A stretch of DNA of 64,000 nt, from contig WPIO01000110.1 in NCBI GenBank assembly GCA_009760855.2, forward strand, positions 381,501 to 445,500, read 5' to 3'. The notes beneath the pieces are model-generated. The model was not told the DNA's origin. It saw only the letters and a list, made by a program, of their open reading frames with translations, and searched no databases. How positions within the stretch are numbered: position 1 is the stretch's first letter; every line of letters begins with the position of its first letter. This DNA comes from Cristatella mucedo (Eukaryota > Bryozoa > Phylactolaemata > Cristatellidae). Shown one piece after another: positions 44,400-56,204 of the stretch. A program made the position numbers and the translations under genes.

Positions 44400-45035
44400 T
44401 ACAGCTTACTGCTTCCTCAGCTTGATTGAGCTGGCTGCTTCACTACTTGATTGGTGTAGTTACCAAGAAGTTCTTCTTCTCATCAAGCATCAGTAGCTTC
44501 AGCACTCCATTGCTGTATACCACCGGGACCCCCAAACCACATGATGATAATCAGCAAGAGAAGTTGATTTCTTTAACTGCGTTCGAATGTCAAGGCCAGC
44601 GAGCATTTGCCAGTTGCTTTTAAGCAGCCGGCATTCGTTAAAAAAGTAGCCGTAATACTATGATATTCTTAAAAAATTTTGCTTGCGGGCAAATCGCATA
44701 TTGTCGTTGAGAGCCATGCCGGTTTGACCCAGTGGTTAAAATTCAGATCTCGAGCAACGGTCAAGGTATGTGTATTTGATGTCCAAAGGATTTTGGCCAC
44801 AGCACAGTGGCATATGAGCAGGCCCTGAAAGGAGATTAAGTTCTCCCAGGGCAATATATTAGTATTTATCTGAATTTCTTGGAGAGGTATAAATTGAAGA
44901 ATGTGAATTTTAGCGAACACTGATCGTTGCCTGTGTAGACGGCTATAATTACTTTCAGTGTACCTCAGTTGTTATTAATTTCTTTTACATTTTAGTAATC
45001 AATTTCTTGCCTGACCATTCATTTTGTGCTCCAAA
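44400..45035. repeat. Inverted duplication copy 1 (partner 63105-63725)
   Basis: The reverse complement of 63105-63725 aligns along the whole length. Examples: CTGCTTCCTCAGCT, GTCAAGGCCAGC.AGCAT, TTGCTTTTAAGCAG, the SINE at 44712-44875, GGCTATAATTACTTTCAGTG, and TCTTGCCTGACCATTC at the end. Both copies contain the SINE at the same position. Confidence 0.88.
44712..44875 (+). mobile_element. SINE family 1 copy inside the inverted duplication
   Basis: CCGGTTTGACCCAGTGGTTA at the head, GAGCAACGGTCAAGGTATGT, GTGGCATATGAGCAGG, GGAGATTAAGTTCTCCCAGG, then a decayed tail with TATTTATCTGAATT. Confidence 0.8.
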
Positions 45036-46049
45036 AGGTAACATGCAAAAAAGGTTTTGCTCCTTTTGTAAAGCTATACACTTTTTTGCTTTGCAGCTGA
45101 GTACTATGACGCAGTTTCGACACCTAGGAGCAAGATATTTCACTGACAGTCACAGAGTACTGCTGTTCTTCAATATTTGCGACTATTTGAAATACCAATT
45201 GTGTCAGTGAATTCGAACAACCACACGAGGTCAGGCTATCCCAGACTACGTGATTCAAATTTAGATGGCTTTGCTGATGCATTCGGCTTCATGGCTAGTT
45301 TGTGTATGGCACATCGTTCAGTAAAGGTTTTTGTATTCAGCTTTTTTTTCTGTCGATTTGCTCCCAGTCTCCTTTGTTGCTCTCCGATGTCTTAACTGTC
45401 AGTTTTGAGCAGCTACCGACTTTAGTAACCTGTATATATCAATTGGTTTGGCCACTTCTGAATCTAGGATGTTGAATGGCTATCGGCTTTGCATTGATTT
45501 TCTTCATGAATTTCCCAGGCTTAAAAACGGTAATGGTTGTTTAAAAGGTGTGTGTACTGTCTAAGTATATCATTTTAACTCTATAACTATTTATGCTAGG
45601 AGCTTGAGGCAGTTCTCATAATCTTTGCATTGTCATGGACTGATTTTGGTATCGTTTGTAATGATCGGGTGTCATCAAAGCACAATTCAAATAACATTAT
45701 CTTTTAATTATGTAGTAAATCCATGTTATCAGTTTAGAGGCCAAGTAGTGAATCACAACATATTTCACATATGTCTGATGCGCACAGAAACTTGTCTAGT
45801 CCAGTTACGATTATTTGAATAATTTAAAAGAGAACTTATTAGCATACGATTCCTGTACGGGCTACTTTGCCGTCAGCTGATGTGATGTTTTTAAAAGAAG
45901 CTATGCTCTTATCGCACTTATAAATCTTCTCGCAGTAGCCCAAGTCGTGCTGTACGAGGTCTGTGCGACCTGGCTTCCCGGGTATTCAGCCGTCGTATTA
46001 GCGATCCAGAATCGTAAATCGTAATCCAGGAAATCGTAGATAACAATAA
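45036..46049. other. Intergenic, nothing recognised
   Basis: AT-rich. No repeat family, exon or RNA gene recognised. Confidence 0.5.
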
Positions 46050-48450
46050 TAAAAACGTTAATAATAATAATAATGCACTTGATAAAGTGCCCTCAGAGAA
46101 CTCAATATCTTTCTAGGCGCTTTACAATTGCTCCAAAAGGAAACGCGATTGAATGGTGAGTAATAAATATCATGCTTGATAAACAACATGAACAACATGG
46201 TTAGTGGAAGCATGCACAGTGTCAGCACACATAAGCCCACGAGAGGACGAATCACAGGGACCCACTAGATGCTGTCCTAAATAGGTGTGTTCTAAGCTCT
46301 TTTTAAATGCGGTCAAGTCAGGGGATGTTGTGACGCCAGTCGCGAGTGAGTTCTAGGCTTTGGGATCATAACAACTAAATGCGTGGTCTCCGAAGTGTTT
46401 GAGTGTACGAGGTATTGGTAAACCGTTGGATTCCGAAAAGCGGGTGGAACGATGCTTGGCCTGGTGGGGGAGTAGATCTGAGAGATAGGCTGGAGCCAAA
46501 GAATGAATTGACCTAAAAGTGAGCGACAAAACCTTGAAGTCGATCCGTTGCTTGACTGGTAGCCAGTGCAGGTCGGCAAGAAGTGGTGTGATGTGGCAAC
46601 TGCGATGCTCACCACATACAAGCCCAGCTTCGGAGTTTTGCACCAGCTGTAATCGCCTGATCGCACATGCTGGAAGGCCAGCAAGCAGTGAGTCACAGAA
46701 GTCAAGAAGGGATGTCGAAAATGCATTGACCAACTTAGACGTTGTATCCTTATCTAAAAAAGCCCGAATTTTCGCAAAATTATGTAGCTGAAAGTAGGCA
46801 GTCTTGATTGTGGAGCTGATGTGGTTGTCTAACGAAAGGTCACTTTGGATCATGATACCTAGATTTCGAGCTGATTCAACAGGAGATATGGTGGAAGAGC
46901 CTATTTTGAGCATCAGCCTTTCCAAGTTCTGAATCGCACTGGGTGTGCCATAACTAGCAATTAAGTTTTATGATCGTTTAGTTTTAGAAAAGTAGCTGGC
47001 ATCCATGTGCGGATGTCAGCAATACATGCAGCAAGTGAGTTGAGAGAATTCGAGGTGCTCGAAGGCTGGGAGGGATCAAAGCAATGGTACAACTGAGTGT
47101 CATTCGCATGGAAGTGAAAGTCTAGATTGTGCTTGGCAATCACATCAGCAAGAGGGAGAGTATAAACAGTGAAAAGAACCGGACCTAGCACGGAGCCCTG
47201 ATGTACTCCATATTTCAGAGGTACTTCAGATGATCTTTGTCCATTCACGTCAATACTCTGCAGTCTCCCACTGATATAGGACCTAAACCATTGCAGAGCA
47301 GTGCGAGTGATGCCCAGGCGAGATGAAAGGCGCTCTAAAAGAACTCTGTGATCAATAGTATCAAAAGCTGCCGAAAGATTGAGAAAAACAAGCAGACCCT
47401 CTACCTATGTCTGCATTCCTATGTAGGTCGTTGTACACCCTAAGAAATGCTGATTCTGTGAAGTGATTAGCTCTAAAGCCAGACTGGAACTTACTAGCAG
47501 GGTTTGAAGTTTCAATATATGAGTTCAGCTGGTCTGCCACGTCTCGTTCTAGTGTCTTTGATAAGAATGGTAGAAGGGAGACTGGGCGGTAGTTGCTTAA
47601 GTACTCTTGGTCTAGTTTAGCTTTCTTGAGAAGCGGCCTGACTACAGCTTTTTTGAAAGGTGCTGGGACATGACCTGATGCTAGTGACATATTAATGATG
47701 TTAGTTATGCATGGAATCAGCAGATCATGCAACGTAGGAGCAGGACAGTGGGCATAGGGTCTAAAGAGCTTGTCGTCTTTCTCGATTTTGATATGAACTT
47801 CAGGACGAGATCACTAGTGACCTGCTTAAATGTAGACATTGAGGTGCAGCGAGAAATCGGGGAACAGCATTTTAGTGGGGATGTCATCATCGCAGGGTTG
47901 GACTCCCTGATATTGTCTTTCCTCTGCACAAAGAATCGAGAGGAGCGATCGGCTAGATAATCACGAGGATTATCAGGATCAGGTAAGGAGCTAATCTGGG
48001 AGCGGTGGAAGAGATGGTTGATCGTCGACATCAGCATTCTTGGATTGTGCATCTGTTATTTAACAATGTTTTTACGAAGCTAGACTTGGCCTTTGGTTTG
48101 ATCGATTGGTACGACCTACAGTCGTCTTCATATGCCTGTCGATGGCCAGTCAGTCCTGATCTTTTGTATGCTTTTTCAAGCTTGTGCTTAGTATACCTGG
48201 CTAGTTTATTGTCTGTGGTAAACCATAGGCCGTCTGGGCGAGGGTGCACAGTGTGCTTAGTCAGAGGTGCAAATTCTTCGAGCGTGTCAGCTAGTGTCGT
48301 TTTGTAGCTATCTACCGATGATGACAGATCGGAGGGAGGACTGAGCAGCAGAATCGAAGGAGATATTTTCGCACGGACAGCATCGATGTCAAGGATCTTG
48401 AGGTTTCGCGATTCACAGGTTATTTTAGAGGAGGAGGAGGTGGGTAGATA
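46050..48450 (-). mobile_element. LINE-A copy, longest in window, frame-broken
   Basis: About 2.4 kb on the minus strand. From 5' to 3': a linker with HKLEKAYKRSGLTGHRQAYE (48031-48486), SQISSLPDPDNPRDYLADRS (47717-48052), [20 protein letters not shown] and [20 protein letters not shown] (47361-47732), YGVHQGSVLGPVLFTVYTLP with a mutated catalytic box FHFHANDTQLY (46961-47248), and the C-terminal block SLLDFCDSLLAGLPACAIRR, HITPLLADLHWLPV, HSLAPAYLSDLL (46353-46925). The 3' UTR has the hairpin near 46084-46121 and ends in (TTA)n. No endonuclease domain is visible, so it is 5'-truncated. Several frameshifts and the YADD-to-HAND change make it inactive. Confidence 0.94.
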
Positions 48451-48454
48451 AAAA

Positions 48455-48597
48455 CAAATATATAATTCATTTATATAGCGCCCCAAGAGAACTTAATCTC
48501 TATTCAGGCGCTTCACATATGCCTCAGGGCTCGAGCCTGAGATCTCAGCCAGACCCTGGTCGGGCGAGCACCTTATCCGCTGGACCAAACCAGCTAG
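48455..48597 (-). mobile_element. SINE family 1 copy, best hairpin
   Basis: Plus strand AATTCATTTATATAGCGCCC, AAGAGAACTTAATCTCTATT, CAGGCGCTTCACATATGCC, GGGCTCGAGCCTGAG, TGGACCAAACCAGCT. On the minus strand the tail forms a perfect AGCGCC/GGCGCT outer stem and AGAGA/TCTCT inner stem. It abuts the 5' end of the LINE-A copy. Confidence 0.9.
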
Positions 48598-49129
48598 TAA
48601 ATTGTCACAGTTGCAGCAGTAAGTGTCAAGACTAGGTGTACAGTTTTGATGTAATTCGCTGTCCACACAGAGAGCAGCCGTAGGCTTTAGACCGCGAGTC
48701 CCTCACTTGCTTACTTTTCCTTTGATTAATGTTGTAGAAATCAACGCAAACAAAGGAGTGATGATGTCAGTGCTCGAGTAACGTGGTTTCTCATGCTGGT
48801 CCCTACCTTCTGCTTTTCTAAGGCGTCTATGCATTTTCCGAGTTTTTAAATCTAGCAGCGATTGCTCAGGATTTTACGTTTGTCAAATGCATATTAAAAT
48901 TGTTGTCTACGTTAATTTATTTAAGCGATTAGGCCAATAACTAATAATGAATCATTCTGGCACTGGCTAGCTAGCCATCAGCTAATTAAACGCTTAATAA
49001 ATACTGTGCACCGATCGTAATTATGAGGCTCTTGCAGGTGCTTAAGTCATGCTGATGAAGGTATGTTTGATCTATATATGCCACTTGTGACCTCTGCGAC
49101 AACCCAGTGACTTGATGGAGCTTCCTGCA
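48598..49129. other. Intergenic, nothing recognised
   Basis: No supported feature. Confidence 0.5.
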
Positions 49130-49950
49130 GCGTCTTTCTCCTTCCGTAAGAAATACCGTTCCTATGTGGGTGAAATGGGCTCCCAGAGGTCGGCATTCAG
49201 GTCGGCTTGCTTTGCTCGTTGTTCCACTTGTGCTGTTCGTTGATCCATCTCCCCATGAAGCCGTACCAGCAGAGCTAGAGTTAGGCCAGCTCGAGGCTCG
49301 GCAGTACTTGCTGCTACCTCACAAATACACCATTTGAGCCTTTGCTCAGTCGAGGTTAAATGAAAGTAAGTGAGGCCAGTGATATTGGAATCACACGTAT
49401 TCTTTGTCAAGCTCATCCCAAAAGCATCTGAAAGGCGCCCACACGTTTGATGAGTTTTGGAGGCTAGCATTGAATTTCATAAGATTTCACGTTTATCTGA
49501 AGCGTGTGGAATCTTTTGACTTATCCATTTAAATTGTTGAACTAATTAGAATCAGAACACGTGGGTAAATTGTTTTGGCAACAGGTACTTGGCCTTGAGC
49601 TGGCTGGATGGTTTGACAAAACATTGTGCAGTGATGGCACTTATACGTCTTTTGGTGTGAGCAAGTGATGCAGAGGAAGGCCTGTGTGACTAACCCATGT
49701 GACCTGTAACCTATGTGACACCCCGCTTGCTTGTAGGAGCTTGCATTTTCTTCCAGCTAACTAGCTGGCACGAAGCTTTGGGCCAATGCCTGACCAGCAT
49801 CGAGCTGCCTGTGCAGTTTACTCATACGGGCTTCGAGGAGCACTTGCAGTAGATCTTGCTGTCTGTGCACTAGCTGTAGCCCAGCTCACCGATGCTAAAA
49901 CAATATCCACCATCGTGAGACTCCCAGTTGACGGGTTCTGCCGGGTTGTT
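49130..49950. repeat. Direct duplication D2, left copy
   Basis: Aligns in the same orientation with 50410-51040. Shared blocks: TGTTCCACTTGT, TTCGTTGATCCAT, CTCACAAATACA, TATTCTTTGTCAAG, TTTACGTTTATCTGAAGCGT, TGGCACGAAGCTTTGG. No protein family recognised in any frame. Confidence 0.85.
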
Positions 49951-50030
49951 GGCCAGTTTCTCGCTCTGAGGCTTCGGAGAGCATCCGGTCGCGATTATGA
50001 AGAATGTCTGAGCAAGGATCTGGCTAATCA

Positions 50031-50254
50031 CTGAGCCAGATCGTTGATCATCGGGCTGATCACTGAGCCAGATCGTTGATCATCGGGCTGATCACTGAGC
50101 CAGATCGTTGATCATCGGGCTGATCACTGAGCCAGATCGTTGATCATTGGGCTGATCACTGAGCCAGATCGTTAATCATCGGGCTGATCACTGAGCCAGA
50201 TCGTTAATCATCGGGCTGATCACTGAGCCAGATCGTTGATCATCGGGCTGATCA
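50031..50254. repeat. Tandem array, 7 x 32 bp
   Basis: Seven adjacent copies of a 32-bp unit beginning CTGAGCCAGATCGTTGATCA and ending TCGGGCTGATCA, with single-base variants (GTTAATCA in copies 5 and 6, ATTGGG in copy 4). The unit contains TGATCA palindromes. It lies between the two D2 copies. Confidence 0.97.
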
Positions 50255-50409
50255 TTCAGTCAGATGTCGAATATGAAACAACCGAACCGATACTACATCA
50301 GCTCTGCCTGCTACTTGGCTGCTGTCGGTGCATCATCTGGGAATGGCAACTAACTTAATGTGGCATGTTGTGGTATATCTCTTCTAACTCTGCCAATGAC
50401 GAGCCATAC

Positions 50410-51040
50410 GTTGGATGAGTGCCGACCCCAGATGCTCGTTCGACTATCAGGTCGCTTAAGTTGTTCATGGTTCCACTTGTCTTTTTCGTTGATCCATTTA
50501 TCCTTGAAGCCATACCAAAAGAGCCAGAGGTAGGCCAGCACGAGGGTCGGCAGCACTCGCTGCAGCCTCACAAATACAGCCTGGGAACCTTTGCTGAGTC
50601 GCAGTTAAAATATAAGCCAGTCGGGCCACTAATCTAGGAATCTGATATATTCTTTGTCAAGGTCTTCCCAGATCATCTTCAAGGAGCCACAAGTTTGCTG
50701 GGTTCCGGATGCTAGCAATTAATTTCCTAAGATTTTACGTTTATCTGAAGCGTGTGGACCCTTTTTTCTTATCCATTCAAATCATCGGAATGATTAGAAT
50801 AAGAACATGCTAGTATATTTTTCTGTACCAGGTACATGGCTTTGAGCTCAGTGGCCGTGAGCCTCACAGCTAACAGGCTTAGCTAGAAGCAAAGCTCTCC
50901 TATCTGTCCAGCTGCTTAGCAGGCACGAAGCTTTGGCCTAATACCTGACGAGTGTTGAACTGCTGGTGCCGGTCGCTCATCGTGGCCATGCTTAGCTTCT
51001 AGCAGCACTGGCAATGATCAGTGCGGTCGGTGCACGAGCA
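50410..51040. repeat. Direct duplication D2, right copy
   Basis: Partner of 49130-49950. It lacks the tandem array, and its end is followed by a LINE-B copy. Confidence 0.85.
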
Positions 51041-51084
51041 CTATCCCTGTGCAGTGACACAAAAACAACACCTGAGACCATATG

Positions 51085-51625
51085 TATGTAATGTAATGTA
51101 TCTCCTTCAGTAACTCTACAAAGTCATAAAGACCATGTGGGTGTTACGCAGGAGAGTTTTTAATAGCGTTTTGAATAGCGCACTCACAGCCGAAGCGGCT
51201 TTCGGTACGCATTCGGTAGCCAACAGACTTCGTCTCACGCAACAAAGAGAAAGTGGGAAGCATAGCAGAGTTAGGAGAGCAGTTGAGGTAGTGAGTAGCA
51301 TAGAAGTAGCAGTTCAGGACCGCTGAAAAATGATGTGCCATAGTCGGCAGTTGGAGAGTAGATGTCGTTGCGTAAGAATTGTGGAAGCGAGTTCCACAGT
51401 CTAGGACCTGCAGAGCTAAAGCTTTTGTCGCCAACTGTCTTTAAGCGGAGGAATGGGACAGCTAATTTATTGTCCACACAGGACCTGAGGGTGCGACCAG
51501 GCTGAAACTGATGCAGCAGTTCAGCTAGGTACGAAGGAGCCAAGCCGTGGCGGGCCTTGTGGGTCAGCGTAAGAACTTTGCTCTGTATCCTTTGCTCAAC
51601 CGGCAACCATCCTAGCTCTTACCAT
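51085..51625 (-). mobile_element. LINE-B copy 4, cleanest C-terminus
   Basis: The minus-strand frame (51271-51606) reads PVEQRIQSKVLTLTHKARHG, LAPSYLAELLHQFQPGRTLR, VPFLRLKTVGDKSFSSAGPR and LWNSLPQFL. The 3' UTR includes CACCCACATGGTCTTTATGA and GGAGATACATTACATTACAT at its end. Same family as the + copy at 15945-16440. Confidence 0.9.
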
Positions 51626-53649
51626 GAGCTTCCCAGCAAACAGGCTTATTCAGGCAGCCAGTTTTCGTCTAGGCAACTTCAGTGAGGATCGGGTCACGAT
51701 AAACGAGCAGAGCTGTGGAAGGCCCTGGCGAAATGATCAGCCAAATGAACTCTGTACTAACTTCGGCGTCTGATCAGCCGAAGCACCCTGCGGTATGTTG
51801 TATATGGAAAAGTGGAGCTGTTCAGGAGAAGGACTGTCTACAAAGAATGCAGGTGTGCCCTTAATTGACTAAAGAGCACAAAGCAGCTCTAGATTACATG
51901 GGGGAGGTTAGAAAAACTGCTCAAGAGCAGGGTATTGCAGAACGACACTGTGCCGTCGCCAGTTCTATGGATCGTGGTTACTATTCTTTTATGCAGTTCC
52001 GATAGAGAAACCCTTTCTATACTTGCCGACATCGTCGGGAGCTTGGTCACAGAATGGTGCAATTTTTCAAAAAGCAGCCCAGAAAAACTATCGCCTCGAC
52101 TCTTCAGTTGACCTAAAATGTCTGCAAGACTTTCGCTCACCAATACCTTGCCGAGTTCCTAAAGCAGGACGCGACTCTCCTTCATACAGGCCACTTACAG
52201 CAAGCATCCATCTCCTGCTTTCGGGACAGCCCTATAGCCCTCTTTCTTTGGTCTAAACTTTGCAAGAACAGATGCTCTTGCTTTGCATCTTCTAGGAATG
52301 TAAACACACATTTCTCGTTTACTTCGTGCGATACGAATGTAACGACTACATTGCAGTACTTATCCTGGCGCCGACTTTCAGGTCTTTGATGCTAACGATT
52401 GCACGTCAAACGTACTGCTGGCTTTGAGGACATGCACAACTATAGCTCATTGAAGTTTTAACGTTTCAGGCATCTAAAGTTTAGTCCTAGCTTCTGGCTA
52501 CTATCAGCTTTCTCATAGCCCTAGTGAGGTCGTTCGGTTGTGTTCTGCCTGCATACTTAGGTCGGAACCACAGCACAAACATGAGTTCGAGTTCTAAGCC
52601 AAGCTGTGGTGTGCCGGCCTTAGCACCTCTCTACTGATTTAATTTTGCACGGATGATATCAATCGTGTCGCAAGCCCCGTGGGTATAGGTTTTATTGCAC
52701 TGACTTGAGAAGCCTGAGGGTAGAGATTATCTTCTCTCAAGGTTCTATTTCAAACCAAGGCCTAACCAGGCAGGTGAAGACCGCTACACTATTTTTACAT
52801 GCTTCACCATTCAACTACCTCGTATGTGCAGCAGCAGGAAACCTTCTGCTGCTATCTTCCTAACAAGATCGCATGCTGCTAGATTGGAACCTTGCAGTGC
52901 AAGCATCATTACCCAGGGCTAACGCAAAGATGTGCCTTTAGTGAAATGCAGCAATGCCGCTAAGAAACTTTATACAGAGACATTGATGAAACATGGTATC
53001 ACGAAACCAAAGTTCAAGGCAAAAAGATTATGGAAGCCTCTATCCAGGGCAGCCGAGTTCACAACAAGATTGAATGAAACTTATATCTACTGCCGCTATG
53101 CATTTACTAGCATTCGTGAAGCTTGGCGCTACATAGCACTGAAGTTTAACACAAGATGAGTTGAAACACGTTACTCCTAGCATGCCGAATCATGTTTGAA
53201 GATAATTAAGCTAGTTTTCCAAAGATAGCTAAGGATTAATGCAAATTCTGCATGCAAAATTTCCTTTCCTAGCCGGACCTAGTGGAGCATGCCGGTCGGC
53301 TTATAGCCAGATACACCACCTTGGTCCTCTAAAGACCGGCTGACTCCTCGATTAAGTGAATAGGGTTGCTTTATAAGGTGTGGCTAGCTGCAGCTGGCAA
53401 TAACTGGGCCCATTCATACACAAAGGCTCTAGCACAGATCGTCCTAAGCAGGACGTCAGAAAAAAACCAACACTTAAATTGCTCGCCCTATGCATGAAAG
53501 ATGCCATGCTAGCACGGCTTCCAAGTCGCCAATACCAAGCGGCACGAACAGTGCAGGGACAATACAGCTCCAAATCGTACGAAAGCACTGCGAAAAAGGT
53601 GTCTCGTCGAATGCTCAGGCTCGAATGCTTTGGGCCAGAAAATGTGTGA

Positions 53650-53691
<42 letters not shown>

Positions 53692-54180
53692 GGCTCTTCT
53701 AGGAGCCCCTGCTGCTGCTGCTGTAGAAGGTGGGCGGGCTCCGGCATGAGGCATGTAGAAAGCATTGCAACTGAATGAAGCCGTCAGTATTTTCTAAAAA
53801 GTGCCCGGAGTTTCAAGTTTACGTCTGGGGCGATCACACATCATCGACGCAAAAGAAACGCTCAGCGACGAAAAGAAATTGGCTTGTGATTCATGCCCCT
53901 CTTTCACACCGTGTGATTCTCACCCATCATGCTTTTGCTGATCCCAGCAAACCAGAACGGGGCCAGCCGCGGTCTGAGCTCGAGGCAACCCAGCTCCCGC
54001 TCACCCTTCCCATGACAAAATAGAGCGTTTAGTTTCACCCGCACCTATTAGTAGTCCTAACTTGAGCATACGTTTATGAAAATTAATTATATCAGTAGGA
54101 TAATCTATCCCTCTCAGAGAACGCTTTCACTAGCAGGTGATCCAGGCTTCTCCAGGTAGCCTCCAGAATAGCCTGCTTGC
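51626..54180. other. Intergenic, mostly unrecognised
   Basis: Open frames at 51889-52143 (minus) and 52932-53159 (plus) matched no family that could be named and have no splice context. The only structured element is the CAG palindrome at 53651-53723. Confidence 0.45.
53651..53723. repeat. (CAG)n tract with perfect inverted arm
   Basis: (GCA)n of about 40 bp leads into GGGGCTC, loop TTCTAG, then GAGCCCC and (TGC)n. The arms 53676-53696 and 53703-53723 are perfect 21-bp complements. Confidence 0.95.
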
Positions 54181-54183
54181 ACG

Positions 54184-54197
54184 GGGGGGGGGGGGGG
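54184..54197. repeat. Poly-G run
   Basis: About 14 consecutive G. Confidence 0.9.
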
Positions 54198-54724
54198 TAT
54201 CGCCTGGATTTACACATCCGGGTTTACGCGGCTAGTTTTTCTTCCTACCTGCTTCCTACCCAGGGTTTAAATTCGCTAGCAGTTTAAAAAAAGTGGGTCT
54301 TTTCCTACCTCCGAAATGAAGCAAATTTTCCATGAACAGCAAACGACTGAGCGGTAGAGAGCTAGAATTGGAAGGAGACTGATCTGTAGACTTCCTTCAT
54401 TAAGGAAGACGAAGTAAAACGTGAGGTACAAAGCAAGACTCACCATGTATATCTGGCCTGGGCAGGTATTCAGAAAGCAGCTTATCGGAGCTCATTGTTA
54501 ACGCTTTAGTCTCCTGCACCTCCTTCCGGAAAAAGGTATTTCTCAGTTGGGGTTCGGGCATCGTAAGAGTCTTTAAACAGGCTTAACTTTAGGCCGCGTT
54601 TAAAAGACCTTATAAATGAGAGACTTGAAGGAGCTCTCGAAGTTGCATGTCATGGGAGTACAACGACGAACTTTGGAATGTAGACTTAGGTAGAGTCTCT
54701 CTGCTTGTTGTGCTCGCTATTTCT

Positions 54725-56130
54725 GCAGATTTTATACTATCGATCAGCAAGGCCTTCTTGAGAGACTCTCATCTCGCCTGGTCATTGCTGACGCTGCACT
54801 GAAATGGTTCAGGCCCTACCTAAAAGGGAGTCTCCAGAGTATTGATGTGAGTCCACACTGATCATCCGAGGAACCTCTGGAGCGTGGGCACCTCAGGGCT
54901 CCGTGCTCGGTCTCCGGCTCTTTCACAGTTTATACCCTCCCTCTTCCCGATCTGGTTGCTAGGCACAATCTTGGCTTTCACTTCTATGCAGATGATAATA
55001 ATTAGCACCTTTGCTTTAATCTCTCCTTGCCCTCCAGCACGTGAAATTCTCTCAACTTCCTTGCTGCATGTATTGATAAAATTCGCACATGGATGGCACC
55101 AAACTTTCTTAATTTAAAAGACGGTAAAACCAATTAACTGGTTATGGGCAAACCAAGTGTGATTCAGAAATTGTAAAGGTGCTCACAATCTTTTCTGACG
55201 GCACAGGTCCTGTAGAGTCTGCACGAAATCAAGCATCCTGTTCAAAAGTAACCTTTCATCAGACGACCAAATCAGCTCCACAGTCAAGTCTGCCTACTTC
55301 CAGCTACATAGCATTGCTAAAATTCGGGTATGCTAAGCAGGGATACCATTTCTAAACTGGTCCACGAATTTTTGACATCTCGTCTATACTTCTGTAACTC
55401 AAAGCTTGCTGGTCTACCGGTTTGTGCAATCTGGTGCTTTAAGCATAACTCGGCAGCTAGGATTTCTATCGTGAGCGCCACAGTTGCCACATCACACCAC
55501 TTCTCACCGACCTGCACTGGCTCCCATTTAAGCAAAGCATTGACTTTAAGGTTCTGTCACTCACCTTTAGGTCTCTTCATTCTTTGGCTCCAGCTCGCTC
55601 ATCAGATCTACTCCGCACAAAGCGAAGTACCACTCGCTTTTTGCAATCTAATTTTTTACCTATATCCCGTACGAACCTCAAATTCTGTGGAGACTACACC
55701 TTTTGTTCGCATCTCGCTCTCCGAGCCTGGAACTCGGGAACCTGGAACCTGGAACGAATTTTCGCTTTCCATCTCGCTCTCCGAGCCTGGAACTTCTAGA
55801 AGCCTGGAACTCGCTTCTTGCTTTCGTCACGACTTCTCTCGACTGGACCACTTTAAAAAAGAAATTAAAGACGCACCTACTTATTATTACAGCATTTAGT
55901 TGGTCATTGTGTTTCGCCTTTTGCATGCTCATGAGTGCTGACACTGTGCGTGCTGCCACTAACCGTATTTGCATGCTGATCCTGTGAATGTTAACCCTAA
56001 TCATTTATGGCTGCTGTCATTGAGCGTGCAACCACAAACCATTCGATTGTGCTTCCTTTGCAGCCAATTTAAATTGCCTAGAAAGAAATCGATTTCTCTG
56101 AGGGCTCTTTATAAATAAAAATATGCATAC
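54725..56130 (+). mobile_element. LINE-A copy, plus strand, frame-broken
   Basis: Reads DFYTIDQQGLLERLSSRLVI (motif A, decayed), then GFHFYADDNN followed by a stop (catalytic box intact), TSRLYFCNSKLAGLPVCAIW, HHFSPTCTGSHLSKALT in a shifted frame, and DWTTLKKKLKTHLL. The 3' UTR has AATTGCCTAGAAAGAAATCG and GAGGGCTCTTTAT. A 25-bp segment (55710-55734) is duplicated 60 bp downstream (55770-55794) inside the C-terminal coding region. Inactive. Confidence 0.92.
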
Positions 56131-56204
56131 ATATATTATATGGCGCTTAAAAAATGTTTGCTGGCGGTTGAAAGCGAACTCACGACTTTTGAAATATGAA
56201 AGCA

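Noticed and set aside
50031-50254. 32-bp tandem repeats as a possible CRISPR array
   Set aside because: The units are directly adjacent with no unique spacers, and the window is an animal genome. It is a minisatellite.
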